NCBI RefSeq assembly: GCF_900603025.1
Contig: NZ_LR026975.1
Location: 310,001 to 374,000, forward strand
DNA: 64,000 bases
From: Mycolicibacterium hassiacum DSM 44199
GTDB lineage: Bacteria; Actinomycetota; Actinomycetes; Mycobacteriales; Mycobacteriaceae
Direction: 5' to 3'
Shown in pieces: positions 37,823 through 48,117 of the stretch. Numbering within the stretch: the first letter of the stretch is position 1; every line of letters begins with the position of its first letter. The translations under genes and the position numbers were made by a program. Below the pieces are notes generated by a model. The model worked only from the letters and a program-made list of their open reading frames with translations, made no database searches and was not told the origin of the DNA.

Positions 37823-39118
37823 GGCGACCGGCCGGCGTGCGGTGACGGCCACCACCAGCGCGGCGCCCACGCATACCGCGGCGATCCGCAGCGCCGTCCG
37901 CCCGTCGCGCGGCGGTGCGGCCGGCGCCGCGACCACCAGCGGTGCCGCGGTCACCGCCGGGGTGTCGGGCCGGCCGCCGGTGACCGCGTGCACGGCGTCG
38001 ACGATCCCGTGTCCCACAACGGGATTCCACCCCGACGGCGGGCGCCGGGCGGTGTCCTCGATGAGCCGCATGACCTGCCGCGCGGTCAACTCCGGCCGTC
38101 GGGCGCGGACCAGCGCGACGATGCCCGCGACCACCGGTGCGGCGTAGCTGGTGCCGGCGATCGGCGCCGGTTCGCCGGAGCCCGGCAGGGTGTCGATCAG
38201 GCCCTCGCCGCCCGGGTCGAGCGACACCACGCCCTCGCCCGGGGCGGCCACGTCCACCCACGGGCCGGCCAGGGTGAACGCCGAGGGGCTCCCGTCGGGC
38301 GCGACCGAGCCGACGGTCAACACGTGGTCGTCGTACCAGCCGGGGCTGGTCACGGTGGCGAGCTCGTCCCATCCGGCGCCGGACAGCGGGTTCTGGCCGC
38401 AGCGCGGACCGACGTTGCCGGCGGCGGCCACCACCACCGCGTTCTTCACGTCGACCGCGTACGCGAGCGCAGCGCCCAGCGCGGCGTCGTCCATCCCGTC
38501 CCCGGCGGGCAGGCACGCCACGGTGGAGATGTTGATGACGGTCGCGCCCATGTCGGCGGCCGTGCGCACCGCACGGGCCAGCGTCTCGACATCGCCGACC
38601 CCGGACATCGGGGTACCGCGGGCCGCGTCGGCGGCGCGGAACCTGACGCTGGACTGGCGGATCGCGATCAGCGTGGCCTCCGGGGCGATCCCGCCGAACC
38701 CGTCCTCCGGTGCGGCGCCGACGATCCCGGCGACCAGCGTGCCGTGGCCGTCGCAGTCGGCGGTCCCGTCTCCGGTGGTCACGTAGTCGCCGCCGCCGAT
38801 CAGTCGGGGCAGCAGCCGGTGGCGCGCCACCCCGGTGTCGATGATCGCGACGGTCTGGCCGGCGCCCCGCGTCAACGGCCACACCCGGTCGAGCCCGAGG
38901 TCGGCGAGCTGAGTGCCCGGGGCCGCGGCCGCCGGGAGACCGCCGGTGGCGACGCAGGGTTCGTGGCGCACGGTGGGCCACGGCGGCGCCGGGGTGGCCG
39001 GCCCGGGCAGCCGCGCCGGGTCCACCACCGGCGGGCTGACCGCACCCGCGGCCGGGGCCAGCCACAGCGCCGCGGCCGCCAGCGCCGCAACGGCGGACAG
39101 TCGCGCCGGCCGGTTCAC
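37787..39118 (-). CDS. mycP4: ESX-4 mycosin (subtilisin-like protease) MycP4
   Basis: 443 residues. Signal peptide (about 1-26), subtilisin domain with catalytic triad Asp94 (AIIDTGV), His125 (CDGHGTLVAG) and Ser324 (AGTSYAAPVVAG), and a C-terminal transmembrane helix (about 408-428) with a basic tail. Mycosins cap and stabilise type VII secretion complexes. GTG 39118 forms a GTGA overlap with eccD4; an earlier start would lie inside eccD4. Residues 27-55 carry a Pro-rich segment. Confidence 0.93.
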   Translation of the reverse strand: MNRPARLSAVAALAAAALWLAPAAGAVSPPVVDPARLPGPATPAPPWPTVRHEPCVATGGLPAAAAPGTQLADLGLDRVWPLTRGAGQTVAIIDTGVARHRLLPRLIGGGDYVTTGDGTADCDGHGTLVAGIVGAAPEDGFGGIAPEATLIAIRQSSVRFRAADAARGTPMSGVGDVETLARAVRTAADMGATVINISTVACLPAGDGMDDAALGAALAYAVDVKNAVVVAAAGNVGPRCGQNPLSGAGWDELATVTSPGWYDDHVLTVGSVAPDGSPSAFTLAGPWVDVAAPGEGVVSLDPGGEGLIDTLPGSGEPAPIAGTSYAAPVVAGIVALVRARRPELTARQVMRLIEDTARRPPSGWNPVVGHGIVDAVHAVTGGRPDTPAVTAAPLVVAAPAAPPRDGRTALRIAAVCVGAALVVAVTARRPVASRRGRDGVALD

Positions 39119-40425
39119 AGCGCGCCCTGGAACAACCGGTAGACCCCGGCCACCCAGCAGGCCAGCGGGACCACCGCGGCCAGCGCGAGGTACTCGCCGA
39201 TATCGGCGACGCGGTGCAGCCGCGGACCCGGTTCGAACCCTGTCGGCCCACCGGACACCAGGACGCCCGCTGCCACGGCGGTCACCGCCGCGGCGATACC
39301 GACCGTCGATGACGGTGCGGCAACCGCGATCCCGGCCAGCGCGGCGATCGCGGCGCACACCCCGCCGGCGACCAGCGCGGTGCGGCGGGCGGCGTGGGCA
39401 TGGGTGCGCGCACGCAGCAGCAGGGCCGCCGCGACGACCGCGGCCAGCCCGATGCCGGGCAGCGACCGGCCGCTCGCCACCAGCACCACACCGAGGACCG
39501 CGGCCGCCACACATCCGGTGACCACACCGGTCAGCAGTGTGTGCGCCACGGTGTATGCCGAGGACTCGGGACCCGGGTCGGGCGCAGACGTGTCCTCGGC
39601 GGTGGGGAGTGCCGGGCCCACCCCCGCGAGCGCCAGCGCGATCCGGGCCGACGCGGTCAACAGCGCGAGGGCCGCGACGGCGATGGCCGCACCGATCGCC
39701 GGCGACTCCAGGGCCCAGCTCGCGCCCGCGGCCAGGCCGGCGGTCGTCAGCCCGGCCGCACACGCCACCGCACCGAGCACCGCACCGCCCAGGAACCGGT
39801 GCAGTGCCACCGCGACGGCGAACGCGACCGCTGCTGCCGACAACGCCTGCGCCACAACCGAACCCGAGTGTGGTGCGAGATACCCCGCGGCCGCCGCCAG
39901 ACCCACCGCGATCACCGACAGCGGCAACCCGGCCCGCGGTGTCCGCCGGGTGAGGACCGCGGCGACCGCGACGGTCAGCGCCAGCCCGGCGGCGACCGGG
40001 AAACCGGCGCCGGACTCGGCCCGGAGCTGCACGGCCGCCGCGAACACCCCGAGCGTCGTCGCGCACGCCGCCGACAACCAGCGCGGTGTCGCGGTGGCGG
40101 GGAGGGTGCGGGCCAGCCGCCGCGGCGCGTCGAATTCCACGTGTGCCGGCGGGATCTCCTCGGTGCAGAGCAGCAACAGCTCACCGTCTGCGAGGTCGTT
40201 GTCGGCCGGCGTGGTCGCGTCGTCGAGCGGCGGATCGCCGAGCCGTGACAGCCGCCAGCGCGCACCGGGTTCCGCGGCCTGCGGGCACACCAGATCCACC
40301 AACTGCGGGATCAGCTCGCCGACGGTGGTCCCGGTCGGCAGCGTCACATCCACCTCAGCGCTGCGGTCGGCGCCGCAGTAGTGAACGGTCAACCGGCATA
40401 ACGGTTTTGACGATCGCGGTGCCAC
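39115..40425 (-). CDS. eccD4: ESX-4 core component EccD4
   Basis: 436 residues. An N-terminal ubiquitin-like domain (about 8-95; CRLTVHYCGADRSAEVDVTL, PTGTTVGELIPQLVDLV) is followed by about eleven transmembrane helices (residues 110-436). EccD forms the channel-lining membrane vestibule of type VII systems. GTG 40425 is chosen for AAAGGGGGTGAC just upstream. It overlaps mycP4 by 4 bp and is divergent from eccC4 across 117 bp, where the promoters must lie. Confidence 0.92.
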   Translation of the reverse strand: MAPRSSKPLCRLTVHYCGADRSAEVDVTLPTGTTVGELIPQLVDLVCPQAAEPGARWRLSRLGDPPLDDATTPADNDLADGELLLLCTEEIPPAHVEFDAPRRLARTLPATATPRWLSAACATTLGVFAAAVQLRAESGAGFPVAAGLALTVAVAAVLTRRTPRAGLPLSVIAVGLAAAAGYLAPHSGSVVAQALSAAAVAFAVAVALHRFLGGAVLGAVACAAGLTTAGLAAGASWALESPAIGAAIAVAALALLTASARIALALAGVGPALPTAEDTSAPDPGPESSAYTVAHTLLTGVVTGCVAAAVLGVVLVASGRSLPGIGLAAVVAAALLLRARTHAHAARRTALVAGGVCAAIAALAGIAVAAPSSTVGIAAAVTAVAAGVLVSGGPTGFEPGPRLHRVADIGEYLALAAVVPLACWVAGVYRLFQGAL

Positions 40426-40542
40426 GTCACCCCCTTTCCGACACCGTAACCCGCGCCGGGCCGGGGTGGGCGCGGCGATCGTGCCGGCTGTGGATGAACG
40501 GGCCGGCGGAACCGATTCGGCCCGGCCTGCGTCCAACCCGTC

Positions 40543-43500
40543 GTGGAACCCGTCGGACACGAGCGGCGGCCGGTCCCGCCGCCGGGGCGCGCCGAGTTGA
40601 CCGTGGAGGCGCCGCCGCGGCTGCCGCCACAGGTCGCGGTCGGCCCGCTGGCCCGGCTGCTGCCGGTGATGGTGCTGGTGGCGGCCGGCGGCATGGTGGC
40701 GGTCTATCTGGCCTCGGGCGGACCCGCGACCCGCAGCCCGATCCATCTGTTCTTCCCGGCGATGATGCTGACGTCGGCCCTCGGCACGCTGGTCTACGGC
40801 GCGCGGGGTGCCCACCACGCGGGGCAGCTCGACGCGGACCGGCAACGGTACCTGCGCTACCTCGACACCGTCGACGACGAGGCGCTCGCCGCGGCGCGCG
40901 CCCAGCGTGCCGCGCTGTTCCGGTGCCATCCGGACCCCGCCGCGTTGTGGACCGTCGCCGCAACCCCGCACATGTGGGAGCGCCGTCCCGGCGACCCGGC
41001 CTTCGGTGTGCTGCGGGTCGGGCTCGGCGACCGGTTGCTCACACCGGCGCTCTGCCCGCCGCCACCGAATCCCGACGAAGCCGACCCGGTGACCGTCGCC
41101 GCCGTGCGCGACCTCGTGCGCCGCCGGGCGGTCGTCCCCGGGGCGCCGACCACCGTCGCGTTGCCCACCGGTGTGCTCGCCGTCGACGGGGACGACCCGC
41201 GGGCGCTGGTGCGGGCCATGGTGTGCGAGCTGGCGGTGTTCCACGGCCCCGACCTGGTCGCGATCGCCGCGGTTGTCGACCGGGAAACCGCCGCGGACTG
41301 GGACTGGCTGAAATGGCTTCCGCACCACCAGGACCCGCGGCGATCCGACGCGGCGGGCCCGCTTCGGCGCAGCTACCCGGACGTCGGCGCGGCGCTGGCG
41401 GACGCCGGGCCGGCTCGTACGGTCGTCGTCGTCGACGCCCCCGCACTTGCCGACTCCACCGACTGGAGCGCCTTCGAACACACCGGTGTCACCGCGATCG
41501 TCGTCGGTGCGGCACCGGGCACCCACCGGGTGCGCGCGGGGCCCGACGTGGGTCTGTCGCGGGCCCAGGCCCTCGGATGCGCCCGCCGGCTCGCCCGCCA
41601 CGCCGACACCGCTGCGCACCGCGCACACGGCTGGCCCGGCCTGATCGGCATCGACGAGCTCTCCTCGCCCTGCCTCTGGAACAGCAACGCGCCGAGGCGG
41701 ATTCAGCCGGTGCCGATCGGTACCGGCGCCGACGGCACCCCTGTGCGTCTCGACATCAACGAGGCCGCCCTCGACGGGATGGGGCCGCACGGCCTGTGCG
41801 TCGGCGCCACCGGGTCGGGCAAGTCCGAGTTCCTGCGCACCCTGGCACTGGGCATGGTCGCGCTGCACCCGCCGACGGCGCTGAACCTGGTACTAATCGA
41901 CTTCAAAGGCGGCGCAACGTTTCTCGGATTCGAGAAGGTGCACCACGTCGCGGCCGTGATCACCAACCTGGCCGACGAGGCGCACCTGGTCGAGCGGATG
42001 AACGACGCACTGACCGGTGAGCTGCACCGACGCCAGGAACTGCTCAGGGCGGCCGGACCGTTCGCCAACATCGGCGAGTACGAGGCGGCGCGGGCGCGCG
42101 GCGCGACGTTGCCACCGCTGCCGGTGCTGTTCGTGATGGTCGACGAGTTCTCCGAACTGCTCAGCCAGCACCCCGATTTCGCCGCACTGTTCGTGGCGAT
42201 CGGCAGACTCGGACGGTCGCTGGGCATCCACCTGCTGCTGGCCAGCCAGCGGCTCGACGAAGGCCGGCTGCGGGGGCTGGAGTCGCACCTGTCCTACCGG
42301 ATCTGCCTGAAGACGTTCTCGCCGGCCGAATCCCGGTCGGTGATCGGTGTCCCCGACGCCTATGACCTGCCGGCCTCCCCGGGCGCGGCCTACCTCAGGA
42401 CCGCCGACGGGGCGCTGCTGCGTTTCCAGACCGCGACCGTGTCCGAGCCGGTGCCGGCCGGGGTAGCGGCCCCGAGCGCGCCCGTGCGGTTCACCGCCGC
42501 GCCGGTGGGCCGGGCGGGCGGCGCCGAAACCTGCCGCAGCGTGCTCGAGACGGTGCTGGACGGTCTGGCCGGGCGGGGCCCGGCAGCGCACCCGGTGTGG
42601 CTGGCGCCGCTGAGCGGCTCACCCACTCTCGACATGCTGCCCACCGCCGAGAACGGTTTGCGGGTGCCGATCGGCGTGGTGGACAAACCCTTCGAGCAGC
42701 GGCGCGATCCGCTCGTGGTCGACCTGTCCGGCGCGGCGGGCAACGTCGCCGTCGTCGGCGCACCGCGGTCCGGGAAGTCGACCACGCTGTGCACCCTGCT
42801 GCTCGCGCTGGCCGAGTGCAACGACCCGGCCGAGCTCGGCTTCTACTGTCTGGACTTCGGCGGTGGCGCGCTGTCGGCGCTGCGCGGGCTGCCGCATGTG
42901 GGTGCGGTGGCCACCCGCTCCGATCCGGAGCTGTGCCGGCGCACCGTGGCCGTCGTCGAATCGCTGTTGCGCACCCGCGAGCGGCAACGCAGTGGACGTC
43001 CGGACGGATCCGATCCGTTCGGTGCGGTGTTCCTGGTGATCGACGGCTGGGCGACGCTGCGCCAGGAGTTCGATCTCCTCGAGACGGCTGTCACCGCGAT
43101 TGCGGCGCAAGGTCTTTCGTACGGCATCCATGTGGTGCTGGCGGCGTCGCGATGGGCCGAGCTGCGGCCGGCGCTCAAGGACCAGATCGCCACCCGCATC
43201 GAGCTGCGGCTCGGCGATCCGGCCGAATCCGAGATGGACCGCCGGCGCGCGGCCCGGCTGGCCGACCGGCCGGCGGGGCGCGGCATCACCGCGGCCGGGC
43301 ACGAGCTGGCGATCGCGCTGCCACGCCGGGACTCCCGCCGGCCGGCCGACGATCCGGCCGGGCTGGCCGACGCCGTCGATCGGCTGCGACGGCGCTGGCC
43401 CGATCGGGCCGCCCCGCCGATCGAGCTGCTGCCCGAACGGATCGAGCACGCCGAGCTGATCCGCCGCCACGGCCCGGCATCCGAGATCCTGCTCGGGCTG

Positions 43501-44169
43501 GCCGAGCACGATCTGCGCCCGGTCGCGCTGGACTTCGCCGACCACCCGCACCTGCTCGTGCTCGGCGACACCGGCTGCGGCAAGACCGCCACCCTGCGGC
43601 ACCTGTGCCGGGAGATCGTCCGCGCCCGCAGCCCCGCCGCCGCCCGACTCGAGATCATCGACTTCCGCCGCACCCTGCTGGGTGTGGTCGAATCCGACCA
43701 TCTGGGCGACTACCTCATGTCGGCGCCGATGCTGGCGGCCCGCCTGCCGCACATCCTCGAGCGGCTCACCGCCCGGATGCCGGGGCAGGGCGTCACCCAG
43801 CAGCAGCTGCGGGCCCGGTCGTGGTGGTCCGGGCCGGACTGCTACCTCGTCATCGACGACTACGACCTGATCGCCGGCGGCGGAACCAACCCGCTGGCGG
43901 CGCTGGCCGACCTGCTGCCGCATGCCCGCGACATCGGCCTGCACGTCATCGTCGCCCGCCGGTCCGGCGGCGCCGCCCGCGCGATGTACGACCCGGTGCT
44001 GGCCCGGCTACGCGAACTGGGCTGTGCGGGGCTGATGATGAGCGCCGGCGCCGACGAGGGGGTGCTGCTGGGGTCGGTGCGGCCCGCGCCGTTGCCGCCC
44101 GGTCGGGGCGTGCTGATCACCCGCGGCGGTGAACAGCTCGTCCAGGTGGCCTGGTCGGATCCGCCGTGA
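40543..44169 (+). CDS. eccC4: ESX-4 motor ATPase EccC4 (three FtsK/SpoIIIE domains)
   Basis: 1208 residues. Two N-terminal transmembrane helices (about 37-60 and 67-88), a domain of unknown function, then three ATPase domains with Walker A motifs GATGSGKS (about 422), GAPRSGKST (about 739) and GDTGCGKT (about 1007). All three P-loops are intact, including those often degenerate in EccC. It is the single-chain form (EccCa and EccCb fused), as in ESX-4. It recognises and drives EsxT/EsxU-type substrates. GTGA overlap with the next gene. Confidence 0.95.
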   Translation: MEPVGHERRPVPPPGRAELTVEAPPRLPPQVAVGPLARLLPVMVLVAAGGMVAVYLASGGPATRSPIHLFFPAMMLTSALGTLVYGARGAHHAGQLDADRQRYLRYLDTVDDEALAAARAQRAALFRCHPDPAALWTVAATPHMWERRPGDPAFGVLRVGLGDRLLTPALCPPPPNPDEADPVTVAAVRDLVRRRAVVPGAPTTVALPTGVLAVDGDDPRALVRAMVCELAVFHGPDLVAIAAVVDRETAADWDWLKWLPHHQDPRRSDAAGPLRRSYPDVGAALADAGPARTVVVVDAPALADSTDWSAFEHTGVTAIVVGAAPGTHRVRAGPDVGLSRAQALGCARRLARHADTAAHRAHGWPGLIGIDELSSPCLWNSNAPRRIQPVPIGTGADGTPVRLDINEAALDGMGPHGLCVGATGSGKSEFLRTLALGMVALHPPTALNLVLIDFKGGATFLGFEKVHHVAAVITNLADEAHLVERMNDALTGELHRRQELLRAAGPFANIGEYEAARARGATLPPLPVLFVMVDEFSELLSQHPDFAALFVAIGRLGRSLGIHLLLASQRLDEGRLRGLESHLSYRICLKTFSPAESRSVIGVPDAYDLPASPGAAYLRTADGALLRFQTATVSEPVPAGVAAPSAPVRFTAAPVGRAGGAETCRSVLETVLDGLAGRGPAAHPVWLAPLSGSPTLDMLPTAENGLRVPIGVVDKPFEQRRDPLVVDLSGAAGNVAVVGAPRSGKSTTLCTLLLALAECNDPAELGFYCLDFGGGALSALRGLPHVGAVATRSDPELCRRTVAVVESLLRTRERQRSGRPDGSDPFGAVFLVIDGWATLRQEFDLLETAVTAIAAQGLSYGIHVVLAASRWAELRPALKDQIATRIELRLGDPAESEMDRRRAARLADRPAGRGITAAGHELAIALPRRDSRRPADDPAGLADAVDRLRRRWPDRAAPPIELLPERIEHAELIRRHGPASEILLGLAEHDLRPVALDFADHPHLLVLGDTGCGKTATLRHLCREIVRARSPAAARLEIIDFRRTLLGVVESDHLGDYLMSAPMLAARLPHILERLTARMPGQGVTQQQLRARSWWSGPDCYLVIDDYDLIAGGGTNPLAALADLLPHARDIGLHVIVARRSGGAARAMYDPVLARLRELGCAGLMMSAGADEGVLLGSVRPAPLPPGRGVLITRGGEQLVQVAWSDPP

Positions 44170-45332
44170 CCGTCGTCGAGGTCGGGCCCGGCGCTGTCCG
44201 GGGACCGAATGCCGCGCCGGCCGAACAGGTGTCGGCCGCGCTGGAGGGCATCGACGACGACCACGTGCTGGTCGATGAGCAGCCGGTGGCCGTCGACGAG
44301 CTGTGGCGCGCGGTTCTCGGCGAGGTCGTCGGACCCGACGCCGACGCGGTCACGCTCGTGGTTCCCCGATGGTGGCCGGCGGCGCGGATCGAGCGGGTCC
44401 GGGCCGCCGCCGCCGATGTCGCCACCGCCGTGCAGTTGACGCACCGAGTCACCCTGCTCCGCGAGTGCGGCACCGAACCCGCCGGGATCGTGGAGATCGC
44501 CGACGAACTGGTGGTGGTCACGCCGCCGGTGGGACAGCGCCATGTGCTGGCCCGCTGCGGCGACCCCGACGCCGACACCGACGCGGTGGTGGCCGCTGCC
44601 GGTTCGGCACATGCCGTGCTCATCGATGCGCCGGACGGGGTCGCCGGCGCGCAACCGCTGGCGATGCGAATCGCCGACCGGCTGCGTCGCGCCGGCGCAG
44701 CGGTCCGTTTCGCGCCCGACCTCGTGCCCGACCTCGTGCCCGGCGACGGGTTGCCGACGCCGACGACACCGCCGGGGCCGGCGGGCCCGGCCCGGTCGCC
44801 CCGACCACTCGCCGCCGCGGCCGGTGTCGCGGCGGTGGCGCTGCTCGGGGCCGGTGTCGCGGCCGGCGGTGCGCCCGAACCGGAGTCGCCGACGCTGTTC
44901 GAGGGCCCCGTCGCGGTCACCGTGCCGAGCGGCTGGCAGGCGCACCGCGTCACCGGGGGACCGGGAACCGCCCGGGTGGAGGTGCGGGCGCCGGGTGACC
45001 GCGACGCGGCGCTGCACATCACCCACGCGGTCGGCGGTCCCGACACCACCCTGGCGGACACGGCGGCAGCCCTGCACGCCGCGCTGCGTGCGGAGGACGA
45101 CGCCGCGGCCTTCGCCGATTTCCGGCCCCTCGAGCGGCGCGCGGGACGCGACGCGGTCACCTACCGCGAACGGCGCCCCGGCCGCGAGATCGCCTGGACG
45201 GTCGTGGTCGACGCGGGTGTGCGCATCGCGATCGGCTGCCAGTACCCGGCGCAGCGCCCCGAGCTCATCCGCGAGCCCTGTGAGGCGGCGATCCGCTCGG
45301 CGCGGGTGGTCCGGGGAGGGGAAACCCCGTGA
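44166..45332 (+). CDS. type VII secretion-associated protein (Rv3446c-like)
   Basis: 388 residues. N-terminal globular domain (about 1-185; LVVPRWWPAARIERVRAAAA), a Pro-rich linker, one transmembrane helix (about 215-240; LAAAAGVAAVALLGAGVAAG), and an extracytoplasmic domain (about 245-388) resembling a PsbP/lipoprotein-like fold (GPVAVTVPSGWQAHRVTGGP). This matches the actinobacterial type VII secretion-associated family found beside eccC4. Role unknown. Starts in the GTGA overlap with eccC4 and lies upstream of esxU. Confidence 0.88.
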   Translation: MTVVEVGPGAVRGPNAAPAEQVSAALEGIDDDHVLVDEQPVAVDELWRAVLGEVVGPDADAVTLVVPRWWPAARIERVRAAAADVATAVQLTHRVTLLRECGTEPAGIVEIADELVVVTPPVGQRHVLARCGDPDADTDAVVAAAGSAHAVLIDAPDGVAGAQPLAMRIADRLRRAGAAVRFAPDLVPDLVPGDGLPTPTTPPGPAGPARSPRPLAAAAGVAAVALLGAGVAAGGAPEPESPTLFEGPVAVTVPSGWQAHRVTGGPGTARVEVRAPGDRDAALHITHAVGGPDTTLADTAAALHAALRAEDDAAAFADFRPLERRAGRDAVTYRERRPGREIAWTVVVDAGVRIAIGCQYPAQRPELIREPCEAAIRSARVVRGGETP

Positions 45333-45416
45333 CCGGGTAGCCCCGGAGCGGAACCGGTGTGCGGTCCGCTGCGTCGAACACCACAACAGCCACCACCCGA
45401 CGGGAAGGACCACGTG

Positions 45417-45734
45417 ATGAACGCGAGTGGCGCACTGAATACCGACTTCGATCTGATGGGTGCGGTCGCCGACAAGACCGACGCGCGCAACGAGGAGATC
45501 CGCGCCCTGCTGACGTCGTTCATCGGGCGCGTCTCCGCCGTGCCCGCGTCGGTGTGGGGCGGGGTGGCGGCCACCCGGTTCCACGAGGTGGTGGCCCGGT
45601 GGAACACCGAGTCGCAGCAGCTCTACACCGCGCTCGCCCGCATCGCCGAGACGATCCGCAGGAACCAGCAGACGCTGCGCGCGGTATCCGAGGCGCACGC
45701 CGGGCAGATCGGCGCCGTCGCCGGGGACCTGTGA
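45417..45734 (+). CDS. esxU: WXG100-family protein EsxU
   Basis: 105 residues, the length I recall for M. tuberculosis EsxU. A helical hairpin with the turn motif VWGGVAATRF (W-x-G). Secreted as a heterodimer with EsxT through ESX-4. ATG 45417 has GGGAAGGA 7 bases upstream; the GTG immediately before it (45414) is also possible. It is separated from the Rv3446c-like gene by 84 bp and from esxT by 11 bp. Confidence 0.92.
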   Translation: MNASGALNTDFDLMGAVADKTDARNEEIRALLTSFIGRVSAVPASVWGGVAATRFHEVVARWNTESQQLYTALARIAETIRRNQQTLRAVSEAHAGQIGAVAGDL

Positions 45735-45745
45735 GGAGACCCCGG

Positions 45746-46042
45746 ATGGATAACGCGCTGTCCTACAACTTCGCCGAGATCGAGTACACCGTCCGCCAGG
45801 AGATCCACACCACCGCGGCCCGGTTCAACGCGGCGCTGGACGAGTTGCGCGCCGACATCGCCCCGCTGCAGCAGACCTGGACCCGGGAGGCCGCCGAGGC
45901 CTACCGCGTCGAACAGGCCCGCTGGGAGCGGGCCGCCGCGGCGCTCAACGACATCCTGGTCCGGCTGGGCAACGCGGTGCGCGACGGATCCGACGAGGTG
46001 GCCGCCGCCGACCGGATGGCGGCGCGATTCTGGGGCGGGTAG
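45746..46042 (+). CDS. esxT: WXG100-family protein EsxT
   Basis: 98 residues, helical hairpin. The turn region reads QQTWTREAAEAY, so Trp is kept but the Gly of WxG is Arg; as I recall, EsxT of M. tuberculosis is also WTR. The N-terminus LSYNFAEIEYTVRQEIHTTA is characteristic. Heterodimer partner of EsxU. It is the last ESX-4 gene before the rplM promoter region. Confidence 0.93.
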   Translation: MDNALSYNFAEIEYTVRQEIHTTAARFNAALDELRADIAPLQQTWTREAAEAYRVEQARWERAAAALNDILVRLGNAVRDGSDEVAAADRMAARFWGG

Positions 46043-46088
46043 GCGAGCGGGGCATCCACCGGCTCTCGTCGCACCCATCGGAGGCGTT

Positions 46089-46118
46089 TTGACCTGCGCT
46101 GACGCCGACAGGTAAGCT
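46089..46118 (+). promoter_or_regulatory. SigA-type promoter for rplM-rpsI
   Basis: TTGACC (46089-46094), an 18-bp spacer, then TAAGCT (46113-46118), which fits the mycobacterial -10 TANNNT. Transcription would start near 46125, giving a leader of about 130 nt before the rplM GTG. It lies in the 215-bp gap after esxT, so the ribosomal genes need not depend on ESX-4 transcription. Confidence 0.6.
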
Positions 46119-46257
46119 GCTCGTTCGGCGTGCGGTACGTACGGGGTTCCAGGTCAACGTCGGTCGCTGGAGGGCACCCCACCGTCCACGCCTGACCGGC
46201 ACCCGGACAGTCCGGGATTCGATACCCCGAGAGGGCCGAAACAAGAAAGGTAGCGCT

Positions 46258-46697
46258 GTGCCTACGTACACGCCGAAGGCCGGTGACATCACCCGCAAGT
46301 GGTATGTCATCGACGCCACCGACGTGGTGCTCGGCCGGCTCGCCGCCACAGCGGCCTCGCTGCTGCGCGGCAAGCACAAGCCGACGTTCACACCCCACGT
46401 CGACAGCGGTGACTTCGTCATCGTGATCAACGCCGACAAGGTTGCCGTGACCGGCAACAAGCGTCAGGACAAGTTCATCTACCGCCACTCGGGTTATCCC
46501 GGCGGTCTGCGGCGGCGCGCCCTGGGCGAGCTGCTGGACCGGCACCCGGACCGGGTGGTCGAGAAGGCGATCGTCGGCATGCTGCCGAAGAACCGGCTCG
46601 GTCGGCAGATCAAGAAGAAGCTGCGGGTCTACGCCGGGCCGAACCATCCGCATACCGCGCAGCAGCCGATTCCGTACGAGATCAAGCAGGTGGCCCA

Positions 46698-46701
<4 letters not shown>
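46258..46701 (+). CDS. rplM: 50S ribosomal protein L13
   Basis: 147 residues, [20 protein letters not shown] onwards with [20 protein letters not shown] and [23 protein letters not shown] start preceded by AAGAAAGGTAGC. Early 50S assembly protein. GTGA overlap with rpsI. Confidence 0.99.
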
Positions 46702-47198
<497 letters not shown>

Positions 47199-47213
47199 GC
47201 AGGGTTTTCCGCG

Positions 47214-47253
47214 AAACCGCCGGGTGTGCACACCGCACATCCGGCGGTTTTGC
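47214..47253 (+). terminator. intrinsic terminator after rpsI
   Basis: A perfect 10-bp stem AAACCGCCGG / CCGGCGGTTT with a 17-nt loop (which itself contains the palindrome TGTGCACA), ending in TTTTGC. It begins 15 bases after the rpsI stop. Both ends of the stem carry A/T runs, so it could work in either direction. Confidence 0.72.
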
Positions 47254-47464
47254 ATTCAGGCGCGGGTATGTGGGCGGTGTGCGGTGAAGTTCACAAAAAC
47301 CCCCGATTCGGGTTTGAGTTCGGTGCCGATCGTGAACCCCGGGGCACAGAGGCGGTGACGCATGAGCACGGCAGGCCGTATCTGCCACCGGTGCCGCCGG
47401 TACCGGGCCCGCGGGCCCATCGGGGACCGGACCGCCGCCCTCCACGAGGAATAAGGAGTTATCG

Positions 47465-47971
47465 ATGAACGTGAAGACCTTGAAGACCGTAGGGACCGGC
47501 GCTGTGCTGGGCGGATCGCTGCTGTTCACGGCGGGCCTGGGTATCGCGCTGGCGCAGCCGGGCGATACCGTCGGCAGCCAGGACGACCGGGTCAACATCA
47601 CGATCGGCAACGCCGGTGTCCTCGAGGACGTCGAGGTCGCGGCGGCCAGCCGGATCGCGGCCGGCATCTGTGACGTCGAGACCACCCAGGTGACCGGTCT
47701 GATCCGCACCGCCGACGCCGACGGCACCGAGCGGACGGTCTGCACGGTCGACACGCTCGGCGCGGTCACGGTCGCGCAGAACGTTCCGGGCCAGGCGGAG
47801 GGTGCCCCGGGCCATGCCCAGGGCGCCAACCACACGGTTCCGGGCGAGACGCCGGCCGGCGTCGACGACTACGTCCCGGGTGCCACGCCGGAGACCGTCG
47901 AGCCCGGCACCCCGGGTGCCCCGCACGCCGAGGGCCCGGACGCCGGGGCTCCCAGCGACGAGGGCCGCTGA
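47465..47971 (+). CDS. secreted protein of unknown function
   Basis: 168 residues. Signal peptide (about 1-31: basic MNVKTLK, hydrophobic core, cleavage near ALAQ). A globular part (about 40-100) has a CysX~25Cys pair (ICDVETTQVTGLIRTADADG, then RTVCTV), followed by a low-complexity Pro/Gly/Glu/Ala tail to the C-terminus. ATAAGGAG precedes the ATG. I do not recognise the family; a cell-wall or extracellular protein of a mycobacterial type is likely. It stands alone between the rpsI terminator and glmM. Confidence 0.75.
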   Translation: MNVKTLKTVGTGAVLGGSLLFTAGLGIALAQPGDTVGSQDDRVNITIGNAGVLEDVEVAAASRIAAGICDVETTQVTGLIRTADADGTERTVCTVDTLGAVTVAQNVPGQAEGAPGHAQGANHTVPGETPAGVDDYVPGATPETVEPGTPGAPHAEGPDAGAPSDEGR

Positions 47972-48117
47972 CAACCACGACTCACCGCCCGCGCCTCACC
48001 CCCTGGCGCGGGCGGTGACGTCGTTGCTGGTCGCGATTCGGTACCGATTGCGCGGCGGCACGGTCGTGACCGGCGCCGGTTAGGAGTCCGGGCGGCATCT
48101 ATGAGAAGTTTGTCGTC

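Noticed and set aside
36467..46042. ESX-4 as a horizontally acquired island
   Set aside because: Gene order and flanks (cutinases, rplM-rpsI) match the conserved mycobacterial position, and base composition looks like its neighbours.
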